Assembly: GCF_000188695.1 (NCBI RefSeq)
Contig: NW_004754915.1
Span: 304,196-330,422, forward strand
DNA: 26,227 nucleotides
Direction of reading: 5' to 3'
Origin: Salpingoeca rosetta
Taxonomy: Eukaryota; Opisthokonta; Choanoflagellata; Craspedida; Salpingoecidae
Shown here: positions 11,180 through 26,227 of the stretch, piece by piece
How positions within the stretch are numbered: the stretch's first letter is position 1
Layout of the letters: every line of letters begins with the position of its first letter
Notes under the pieces: generated by a model
What the model was told of the DNA's origin: nothing
Databases searched by the model: none
The model's input: the letters and a program-made list of their open reading frames with translations, nothing else
Position numbers and translations under genes: made by a program

Positions 11180-11753
11180 GTCATCATCATCGTCATCATC
11201 ATCAGGAGAGCGCCGACACCATCCGCCAGCTCCAGGCCAAGGGCTATGTCATTGTGGACACGCGCACATCTGGCGAGTACTCGTGCGTCGTTCGCGGCCA
11301 CGTCAAGGGATCCATCAACCTGCCCCTCGCAGAGGTGTGTTTGTGCGTATGTGTGTGTGTATGTATGTGTGTGTCTGGTGCATGCACGCATGTATATGTG
11401 TGTGTGTACTTGCACGTTTGCCCCTCTCTTCTTTGCTTCGCATTGCTCTCGTGCACGCTCATCCTCACACGATTCCCCCTCCACCAAACCATCAATCCCC
11501 ACAGCTCCCCCAGTCGTGCTCTGCACTGGACCGCGACAAGAAGTATGTCGTGTACTGCCTTGGCGGATTCCGCAGCGCCATTGCCGTGTCGCTGCTGCGC
11601 CAAAAGGGCTTTGATGCCGTCGACTTTGTTGGCGGTTACGACCGCGGCATCCTGGCAAAGGGGTGCGAGATGACCACTGCACAGCCCGACGTGTGCGACA
11701 AGGCCAAGGCTGCAGCTGAGGAGGCAAGCAAGCCCACCACCGTCTCCATCTAA
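9657..11753 (+). CDS. Persulfide dioxygenase fused to two rhodanese domains (CstB-like)
   Basis: Exons 9657-10850, 11206-11334 and 11505-11753, all phase 0; 523 aa. The start is the ATG in a CACCACCATGT context; an in-frame ATG at 9597 would add a Leu/Thr-rich extension that could be a targeting peptide. Residues about 20-265 are an ETHE1-type metallo-beta-lactamase-fold persulfide dioxygenase: SHLHADFVSGH with H75 and H77, GHTPG with H132, FTGDTLFVGGCGRPDL with D156, and PAHGP with H206. The likely Fe(II) ligands are H75, H132 and D156. Residues about 280-395 are a rhodanese homology domain (VVILDTR) whose expected active-site loop (VLIIAEEGKGK) lacks Cys. Residues about 400-500 are a second rhodanese with the active loop YCLGGFRS, Cys459. 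This order matches bacterial CstB, which oxidises persulfides and forms thiosulfate. By family knowledge it should act in sulfide detoxification; mitochondrial location is only inferred. Confidence 0.88.
11149..11204. repeat. (ATC)n repeat abutting an acceptor
   Basis: About 18 ATC/GTC units run straight into the acceptor, so the repeat itself supplies the pre-acceptor sequence (ATCATCATCAG) of intron 1 in the persulfide dioxygenase gene. Confidence 0.95.
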
Positions 11754-12565
11754 CACCGCCACTGCTCCCTGATGATGATGATTGTGGGACGATATGATGT
11801 GCGACTGCCGTTGCCGTTGTTGTTGTTGTTGTTGTTATCGTTGTGGTGGTGAAGGTGGTGGTGTGCTTCTTTGAAAACCCTGGCTAGTTGCTGATGTACA
11901 GATTTGACCAATGGGTGTGTGTGTGTGTGTGTGTGTTTGCGTTTCATTGCTTTGCCCTTCCTCTATATTTTCTGGCTGATACTGATTCTTATCTTACATG
12001 ATGCGACACGTCTCACCTCCGGGGACTGTGTGTGTGAGCGTGTGTTCTGGTTCTTTGTGTTCTTTCCTCATGCGTCATGTTCAACTTCGCGTATTTCGCA
12101 TCAATCAATCAACCAATCAAAGTAAAGAGCCCAAAGGAAAGAAGGTCAGTAAACGAGGAGCATGCATGCAGTTGGGGATGGTGGCGCTGTCACGAAAGAA
12201 GACGAGCAACGGACACATGAGAACAGTGAACGCAAATGAAGACGCGCGTACATGTGGGAGAACAGGGGCTTAGGCACAGAAATGCGCGTGTGAGTGTGTG
12301 TTGGCAGCGTGAAGCACACGAAGCGGCAAGCAACTCAAACGGCGTGCGTGGAGCAAACGCCGTTGCACGCAACGAAGAATACATAATGAAGCAGTGTGAA
12401 GCGCACAAAGGAGATGGTAGTAGGTTGGTCGCGTGCAAGGCAAATACAGACGATTAACTGAAAACACAAACAAGGCTTGTCGTGCAACAACCAGCGCAAG
12501 GAAACACGAAACAAGTGGGATGGACGCTATGCAGAGCAAAACACCGCAGCATGAAACCTGCGCTG
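11754..12565. other. Intergenic region between convergent genes
   Basis: Holds the 3' ends of the persulfide dioxygenase (+) and receptor kinase (-) genes. Short (TGT)n at about 11817-11836 and (GT)n at 11914-11936 occur. Open frames are short and without domain signals, and I see no RNA gene. Confidence 0.55.
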
Positions 12566-17412
<4,847 letters not shown>

Positions 17413-18379
17413 GACGCTTTTGCTGTGCGTGGTGCTTGATGTTGGTGGGTGAGATGGATGTGTGCGCGTCGTCTTCTGCGTTTTGCTTCTACCCATCGAA
17501 AATTGGTATAAATCATACACAAAAAGTCAAGGCAGTGATTGTGCTTGTTGTTGTTGTTGTTGTTGGTGTTGTTGTTGGCGTTGTTGTTGTTGTTGTGTGT
17601 GCATGTGTGTGTGTGTGTGTGTATGTGTGCATGACTCCTTTCCTTCACGATGGAACTCCTTTGCTTTCCTTTCTTCCCTTTCCACTCAGCCCGCTTTCTG
17701 TTACTCCCCATTGCAGCAGTCACCGTGGTGTCTGCAGTTATGTATTTAATGTATGTAAAAGTAGAGAGGCACAAGGGGGCAAAAGGTGGCGCATGGCGCC
17801 AGGCATGGGAGCAAAATAAACAGGCATAACATATCGTCAACTGGCACGTCCTCAAGTAGACGCACAACCAAGAACAAGAACAACAAGAACAACACGTGTT
17901 TCAAGACGTGGCAAGGCAGGGGGGGGGGGGATGAGAGAGGTCCCCCCCCCCAAAGTAAGCAACAACAAGCAACAAATGTGAGGAGCAAAAGAACGTACCC
18001 ATCAATGTCACACACTGTAACCTGCGGTGCAGTGCTGTCGCCACAGCGCCAATGAGCAGCACATGGGGCCTTTAAAGAAGTAAGAAGGGGGGGGGGGGAG
18101 GAGGCAATACAAATAATAGGGGAAAAAGGAACAACAGGGCAAAGTAGGTGTACACGTGTAGTTAGGACGCAGTGTGCCTCCTTCTCATAGTATGCAGAAC
18201 TTATCGAACATAAAAAAAAACGCAGAACGGTATCGTAGTAAGCAAACAAGCTTTTGCTGGCATCCAAGCCACAGCAACAAGTGAGCGAGAAATCCAATTA
18301 TGTGGGTAGGAGCGAATACAGTATCTGGGCGTCGCCTCTCGCTCGCTCCGCTAACAAGAGGAAACCAACCTCAAAGAAC

Positions 18380-18452
<73 letters not shown>

Positions 18453-18468
18453 CCCGCCCTTTGTGTGT
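17413..18468. other. Intergenic region between two head-to-tail kinase genes
   Basis: Probably the receptor kinase promoter and the 3' untranslated region of the ULK-like kinase. It contains (GTT)n at about 17545-17600, (GT)n at about 17597-17622, G/C homopolymers near 17921-17951 and 18088-18098, and (CA)n at 18379-18451. A TATAAAT-like element on the + strand (about 17507-17513) would read ATTTATA upstream of the minus-strand start. I see no gene. Confidence 0.5.
18379..18451. repeat. (CA)n microsatellite next to the ULK-like stop codon
   Basis: About 36 CA units. On the transcribed sense strand of the kinase gene they are (TG)n beginning some 18 bases after the stop codon, so they lie in the 3' untranslated region. 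Confidence 0.95.
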
Positions 18469-19113
18469 TCAGTCCTCATCCGAGGGCTGCGGGGAGGTGA
18501 TGCCGGAGGTGGGCAGCTGCAGCGGCGTCACCGGCTCCCGCAACAGCTGCCGCGGGCTGTGCACCACTGCATTGCCATCTCCTTGCTGCTGCGGCTGTAC
18601 ATGGTGGTGGTGCACGTGGGGCGGTGGGGAGCTGGTGCCGGCGCTCTGCACGCGGACCGCAGGCGTGGGTGCGCTCGACTCTGGGAGGCGGAGGGTGCCG
18701 TCCGGGTTCATGTACGCCTCAACGGCTGGTGCACCAGACTGCACAAGCTGCCGCCGCTTCATCGCAATCACATCTTCCTCCTCCTCCTCCTCTTTCACTT
18801 CTTCGCCCTGCGTACCCTGCGTGCCCTGCTGGGCGTGCGAGGCGCCGTCCTGCAAGCCGTCCTCATCTCCACCATCAGCGTCGTCTCCATCACTGTACAA
18901 ATCGTCACGCGGATGCGACGCTTCGCTGCTGCCGTTGCCGCTGTTGTGACGGTGCACACGGGAGCGCGGTGGGGACGGCGGTGCGTTCCGCAGGCCAGAC
19001 GTGTTGGGCGAGCCCTCCATCTGGTGCTGTGGGTGCTGCTGCGGCGACTGGTGTGGCGATGCGTGCTGGGATGCGTGCTGGGATGCGTGCGAAGAGCCCG
19101 GTACCGGCATTGC

Positions 19114-19164
<51 letters not shown>

Positions 19165-22100
19165 ATGGTGGTGCTGCTGCTGGTGGTGCTGGGTCGGGTG
19201 CTGGTATTGGTGATCCATGCTCGAGTGGCGAGACATGTCATGCGACGCGTCATGCGACGCGTGCGCAGACATGTTCGTCGGCTGCTGGTATTGAAATGGC
19301 TGGTACGATTGCTGGTACTGCTGCTGCTGCTGTTGCTGGTGGTGGTGGGGCGATGCGGGCTGCATGACAGGGGAGGGTGGCTGTGGAATGACAACACCAG
19401 TGCCAGTGCCACCGCTGCCTGTGGAGCCGAGCGACGACACCGATGCGCCGTGAGCAGCGTACGCATACGACGGGTGCGGTGGCTGTGCCGGCGGCATGGC
19501 ATAGTGTTGTTGCTGATGCTGCAGCTGTTGCTGATGCTGCTGATGGTGGTTGTGGTAGGCCACCAGCGCCTGTGTTTGCTGGTGAGCAGACATTGCAGAC
19601 GCGGTGAGCGATGCGTTGCTGGTGACAACCGCGGGCAGCGGCGTGTGCAGCGTAATCTGCTGCGGATACATGGGCTGTGGCTGTGGTTGCAGCTGCTGCG
19701 GGTACTTGTGTTGCTGGTGGTGCGGTGGGTACGGCTGTTGTTGTTGTGGGTACTGGTGGCTAGGCATGCTTGCTGTGCTCGCTGCGCTGGTTGAGAACGA
19801 CGCCCGCAGCGAGGGCGGGGACATGTGGGGCGGCGGCACGGGATACTGCGCGTGCATGTGCGGGGAGGCGCCGAGCGAGGGCGGGTTGCTGGAGCCCGAG
19901 GACGCGTACACGTGCGGCATGGACGGGGGCGACACAGACATCATGTGCGCGGCAGGCACGGGCGACTGGGACGAGTACCCGTGCATCATCCCGACCGTGT
20001 GTGGGGAATGCGAGTGGGGGTGTGACCCCTGCGAGTGCGGGGAGTGGGACGGTGACGTCATCATCACGTGCGCGTGCGGGGAGGGCGACTGATGTTGCGT
20101 ATAATGGCCATGCTGCTGCTGCTGCTGCTGCTGTTGTTGTTGTTGTGGCTGAATCACTTGCATTGGGGGCAGCCAGGGCGACCCTGGCGGCTGCTGCTGC
20201 CGCTGCTGCTGCTGCTGCGCTGTGGGGACACCGCCCTCCGTCAGCGAGCCGGCCGATGACATGGTGGCGTGCATGGGCGCCTGTGATTGTGCCTGTGATG
20301 TGGGGTCGCGTGTGCGGTGCGATGCCGGCAGCTGCTGCTGCGGCGGAGGGAGCGGGTCGCCGTCAAACTCGCGCGTGGCCTCACGCATCTCGGCCTCGAG
20401 CGTGTCCTGGGACTTGGCCATAACCTCCTCGTGGTGCTGCTGCTGCGCCGCTTCCTCCTCCTCCAGCTGGGCCGCGGCAGACACGCGCTGAAGGTGCATT
20501 CCCACGCGCTCAATCACACCATTCAGCACAGAGGTCTCCTAAACGAATGTTTGAGAGTGAAAGAGAAAAATGGTGGTGGTGGTGGCATGAGGGAGGAGCG
20601 CGTGGAACAAAACACTGGAACCATCCAGTGAAACGAGACAGATACACACAACCAAACAATCCAAAACACCCACATACCCACATACCCACATACCCACATA
20701 CCCACACACACACCCACACACCTACACACACACACACGCACACACACACACACCCACACACCCACACCCACACCCACACTCACACGCACACAAACAAACA
20801 CACACACACACACACACACACAAACAAACACATCAAGTACACACCTGGGTGGTGTCCATTTCTGAATGGATGAGGTGCAGCAGGCCCGCGGCATCGCGCA
20901 CGAGCTGGCGGGCCTCCTCGGCGGTCTGGGCGTTGGCGGCGTCAATCAGCCGCTGCCGCGCCACGTCGTACACCAGCCACTGCCACCCGTAGGAATTGCG
21001 CCACGCTCGGTAGTGCCGCTGCTTGGCAAGGAGCAGCAGCTGTTTGTAGCGCTGGCCGCTCGCAAGCATGGTGACCGACGCGTGCTGGAGGACGGGGGCG
21101 ACATACGGGTGGTGCATGCACGTCTCAAACGTCTCCGTCAGCGTGCGCAGCCGGGTCAGCGCCTCCATGCTCTGCAGGTACACGGCCTGGTACACGTGCA
21201 TGGCCACCACGTGCGACGCCGGCGGCTGGAACACGTCAATGTCCTCCACGCTCACGCTCAGATCCACGCTGCCCTCCTTGCCAAACATCCTGTCCAGGGC
21301 CTCGCGCTTGGCTGCGCTGAGCCGGCTGCCGCTGCCGCTGCGGCCGCGGTTCCTGCCACCGCCACCGCCCACATTGCTTGGAATGGCTCTGCCGCTCGCC
21401 GTGTTCTGGCCGCTGCCGCTGTTGGTGTGGTGACTGCTGCTGCTGTTGGTGTTGTTGAAACTGGTTGCAGATGCTCCTGGCGTGCCTCGTGCTGCGGGTG
21501 TTGTCTTCGAGGACAGCGCAGTGGTTGCAGCCGTGCTTCCTGCGTTGGCGTTGGCGTTGAAGCGCGGTGATGACGGCCGTGACAGCACCGATGCCGCCGC
21601 CTCCGCCTCTGCCTCCACCCATGCTGCACGCGCCTCCTCGCGCAGGTCCTGCGATGGCGGCAGCAGCACTAGCCACTGCCAAACCGCACGCTCGCCCGCT
21701 GCCTGCACCGAGCTTCCGCCATCTCCCTGCTGCGGCTGCTGCTGATGTTGATGCTGCTGTTGCCATCGCATCTGCTCCTGCTCCACGCGCTGCTGCAGCT
21801 GCTGGTCGCGCTGGTGCCGCTGGTGCCGCTGCTCGTCGGTGAGGGTGGGCACCGCGGGGCGGCCGTCGCTTCCCTTGGGCAAGTTGCGTGGTGGCAGGTT
21901 GCGGACCGCAGCCTTGGACAGCGCAGGGTCCGACAGCGTGGTCACGGCCAGCACGCCCTTCTTGAACTCGTCACAGCACAGGTTGTCGGCAATCTCAATG
22001 GCCACGCGCAGCGGGTGCACCGTGTCGTCAAAGGCCCGCATGAAGCCGTGCACTGTCTCCATCGTCAGCGTCTCTGCAGCCTTGCGCTGCTTCGGCTCCA

Positions 22101-23825
22101 GCAGGCTGTAGTCTCCGCGCTGCCACGCCTCAAGCGCAATCATTGCGGGCGAGCGCATGTCGACGTTGACCCTGTTGTCAGGTGTGCCCGGCGCCGGCGT
22201 ACCAATCGCCGCGGTGATGGCGTTGGCGGCCTTGCTCAGCGGGGAGGACGACGTGACGTGCTTGGCCGAGGTCTGCTGCGGCTCGTCGTCTGGCTGCGGT
22301 GTCCACAGCCTGGAGACAATCCTCTTCATGCCGCCCAGCAGGATGCCCACAGCACCGCCGCTGCCACGACCGGCATCTGCAGCACCGTGGCGGACGCGAG
22401 CGACGCGGCGCTCCAGCTGCTGCGCGCCGTCGTCCAGGATGGCCTGCGTCACGTCCCGCTGGTCCACAATCACCAGCGAGTCTGCAGAGGCCACGGGGAA
22501 GTCATACTTGTTCTGCTGCCACGGCGAATCGTGCAGCCGCCTGTCAAAGTAGTCGTCGTCATCGTCATCGGCATCGTTGTCGTCATCATCATGGCGGCGA
22601 CCTTCTGCATCATGTTCATCATCCTCTTCGTCTCCATGGGCAGCATCAGCATGGGCGCGTGGCGGCGCTTGCTTCGCGCTTGCCGCCGCATCTTTGGCTG
22701 CTGTCGTGGCGGTGGGCTTGGGAGACGTGGCACCCTTGCTGTGACGGCGAGCCTGACCAGGCAGCGTACTGGTGCGTGTGGTGGCACCTGCGAGGCCGCG
22801 TGCTTGGTCCTCTTCCCTGTCGCGCTGGAGGTCTGCCTCCTCCGTCAGCTGCACGTGCCGTCTGGCGCGCTGCCGCTCCTCTTCGTCAAACAGGCGCACG
22901 TCAAGCACCTCGGGCCAGCCCTCGCACGCGGCGCGGTTGGTGAAGGGGTGGAAGAGGACGGTGACGTAGTCCAGGCGGCGGGTTGCGTCGCCCTGCAGCA
23001 GGCCGACAAGGAGATCAAAGAGGAGGCCCTTGGCAATGCTGGGGCGGGGCACGCCGCGGTCATGCAGCCGGTCGTGCAGTTTCTTCAGCTCGTCAATCGT
23101 GCTCGCACAAAACGGCATCTTGCCCTCGCTGCACATGTACAGAATCACGCCCTGTGAAGCCAATCACGGGCGGGGGCGGGGTGGGTGGGGCGATTGGTTG
23201 GTGAGGTCAGTGGTGCGAACATGTGAAGAGAACACATGGGGATTAGAACATGTGTCGCGTGTGTGGTGTTGCGTGTTGGTTTTGTGAACCAGTTCGAGAC
23301 ACGCCACTGACATGGTGGTGGTGATGTGACGCAGGGCAAGGAGGAAAGGGGTGCGACGCAGGGGAGCACACGCGCAGAACAATGGGTAGGGGTGGCATAA
23401 AACAAGACACAAGACAGCAACGGCACGACGTACGAGGCTGAAGAGATCCGCCTTGTAATCGTACTTCTGGTGACGCAGCACTTCGGGCGCCTGCCAGGGT
23501 GTATTGTACGTGTGTGGGGGGGGGGAGGTGCAATGTGAGTTGAGGGGCTGTGAGCGAGGTGCAATGTGAGTTGAGGGGCTGTGAGCGAGGTGCAGGCGAA
23601 GCAACAACGGCGAAACGACAACGTTGTAACAGGAAATACCAACACCAACACGAGATGCAGACACACACTCCCCGCAACAGCGCACAGCGCTGCGTGGCGC
23701 ACCATGTATGAGGGCGAGCCGCAGAAGGTGTTGGTCATGTGCGAGTCGTTCAGCTCGCGAGCAAAGCCAAAGTCGGCAATCTTCAGGATGCCCTCCGTCG
23801 TCAACAGCACATTCTGCACGCAGGC

Positions 23826-23908
<83 letters not shown>

Positions 23909-24616
23909 AGCAACGCAAGAGAACCACAAGTGCAACACATGTACAAGACACGTACAAGAAAGCAACATTCACGCCACAAGCACGAGCAACCCCCCCCCCG
24001 CGCGCAATACACACGTGCGTGCCAGCCAGTACCTGTGTCTTGAGGTCCCTGTGGATGATGCGTTTGGAGTGGAGAAACTCCAGGGCGTCGCGGAGCTGGA
24101 TGGCGGTCTTGCGGACCTGAATTGGCGTCAGGCGGCCGTTCTTCTCGCCCACGAGCTCCGGGAAGCGCACGGGCTTGCTCAGGCTCGTCGGGCCAAGGTA
24201 GTCGTGCAGCGTTTGCCAGCACAGCTGATGGTGGGCAGTTGTTGTTGTGGTGGTTGTGGTGGTCAACGAGAGTAGAGGGGTGACGATAAGTGAGTGAATG
24301 CGGCACAGCAAGAGAAAGCATGCGTTGGCAGTGCCAGGAACAAAGCACAAGCGCATGCAGGCACATGCAGGCGCATGCAGGATGAGCCCGTTGTTGCACG
24401 CAACACGCAGCGTGGACGCATAACACACCTCCAGAGCGAGACAGCGCTCGGTGCGGGTGGAAAACGTGTCGTAGAGCATGACAATGTGTTCGTGCTGCAG
24501 GCGCTTCATGACAGCCACCTCCCGTTCCAGCGATACGCGGGCGTGTCCTTTCAGCCGCCGCGTCTTCACCACTTTGACGGCAATTTTCAGGCCCTGAACA
24601 GTGTGAACACGAGTGA

Positions 24617-24660
<44 letters not shown>

Positions 24661-24960
24661 ATGTGTGTGTGTGTGTGTGACAGCAGCCCCAGATGCCGGT
24701 TTGTCGAAACACTGCAAAACGTGGTCACTGTTGCACAACGTCGAGCCGGGCACAGCAGCAGTCAAAACCCCAAGCCAAAACCGACGATACAACATCAAAT
24801 GCCGGCGCGTCACTGCAATGCACAGCGAATGCACAACACGTACATCCTCGCGTTGGCCGCGGAAGACGGTGGCAAAGGCGCCATTTCCCAAGTTGTTCTT
24901 GGTGCGACGGAAGGTGTATTGCCCATACGTCTCGACGCGCGAATCGCTCGGGTCGAACAT
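18469..24960 (-). CDS. ULK/Atg1-like Ser/Thr kinase with long Gln/His-rich tail
   Basis: Exons on the minus strand: 24960-24844, 24593-24429, 24224-24033, 23813-23703, 23490-23434, 23151-20845, 20538-18469; all phase 0, 1672 aa. Kinase domain about 15-285: LGNGAFATVF loop, K46 in IAVKVVK, E64, HRDLKTQN with D154, DFG at 172-174, and TFCGSPSYMAPE with T187 at the position of the ULK1 activation-loop threonine. GxFATVF, CGSPxYMAPE and YDYKADLFSLG resemble ULK/Atg1 kinases, which start autophagy with Atg13 and FIP200/Atg17. WPEV at 293-296, just after the kinase, could be an LC3-interacting motif (weak). Residues about 305-540 are an acidic, disordered spacer. Helical segments at about 548-615 and 860-1010 could be the C-terminal EAT/MIT-like domain. 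Unlike usual ULKs, about 650 more residues of Gln/His/Pro/Ser-rich disordered sequence follow, ending GITSPQPSDED. Substrate and partners are inferred from family only. Confidence 0.78.
19115..19163. repeat. Coding CAG repeat encoding polyglutamine
   Basis: About 16 uninterrupted TGC/GCT units, which are CAG codons on the minus strand, in the tail exon of the ULK-like kinase. Just beside it, at about 19055-19090, a short repeat encodes HASQHASQHASPHQS. Confidence 0.9.
20647..20831. repeat. CA-rich tract filling ULK-like intron 6
   Basis: Mixed CACA, CCCACATA and CAAACA units covering most of the intron between exons 6 and 7. On the sense strand it is TG-rich and starts about 13 bases after the donor at 20844. 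The CCCACATA part (about 20668-20705) is a separate small array of five units. Confidence 0.9.
23525..23594. repeat. 31-bp tandem duplication in ULK-like intron 4
   Basis: GAGGTGCAATGTGAGTTGAG and the following 11 bases occur twice exactly, at 23525-23555 and 23556-23586, with a partial third start at 23587. On the sense strand each copy contains CTCACAG and CTCAACTCAC, which resemble acceptor and branch-point sequences. Confidence 0.9.
23828..23907. repeat. (TG)n tract in ULK-like intron 3
   Basis: About 39 units. On the sense strand it is (CA)n and ends about 14 bases before the acceptor at 23814. Confidence 0.95.
24613..24680. repeat. (GT)n tract in ULK-like intron 1
   Basis: Imperfect GT run. 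On the sense strand it is CA-rich and lies about 20 bases before the acceptor at 24594. Confidence 0.9.

Positions 24961-26227
<1,267 letters not shown>

Noticed and set aside
18463..19794. 443-residue + strand frame opposite the ULK-like tail
   Set aside because: Its poly-Leu and poly-Val/Arg content is the complement of the CAG/CAC-rich tail exon.
21745..23157. 470-residue + strand frame opposite ULK-like exon 6
   Set aside because: It is antisense to an exon that continues the kinase domain in phase, and it has no domain of its own.

Overview
The window looks like nuclear DNA of a GC-rich, intron-bearing unicellular eukaryote. A choanoflagellate such as Salpingoeca or Monosiga is the best guess. 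That guess rests on GT-AG introns in every gene, very dense (CA)n/(TG)n microsatellites, a leucine-rich-repeat receptor kinase next to an Atg1/ULK-type kinase, and polyglutamine and polyasparagine tracts. It is an inference from gene content; no marker gene proves it.

Layout. 1-751 is 5' flank. 752-6926 (+) is a 13-exon type II membrane protein that appears to join two glycosyltransferase modules: a GT31/fringe/C1GALT-like one with a DDD motif and a second one with a FQRDPF motif. It converges on a small two-exon C2H2 zinc-finger protein at 7367-8281 (-). Between that gene and the next lies a possible short or decayed gene at about 8942-9550 (+). 9657-11753 (+) is a three-exon persulfide dioxygenase fused to two rhodanese domains, the bacterial CstB-like arrangement. 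It converges on 12566-17412 (-), a three-exon LRR receptor-like kinase of TKL type. Head-to-tail behind it, 18469-24960 (-) is a seven-exon ULK/Atg1-like kinase with a large glutamine/histidine-rich tail. 24961-26227 is upstream sequence ending in a long (TG)n tract.

I joined exons by hand at GT-AG sites so that the reading phase is kept. All five main models close in frame: 1188, 252, 523, 1464 and 1672 residues. The genes do not form a pathway. They cover glycosylation (Golgi or ER lumen), sulfide/persulfide detoxification, cell-surface signalling and autophagy or kinase control.

The most unusual window-wide signal is the polarity of intronic dinucleotide repeats. On the sense strand, TG-rich tracts tend to follow the donor site and CA tracts tend to precede the acceptor. 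Several introns could therefore fold into a stem that brings their ends together.
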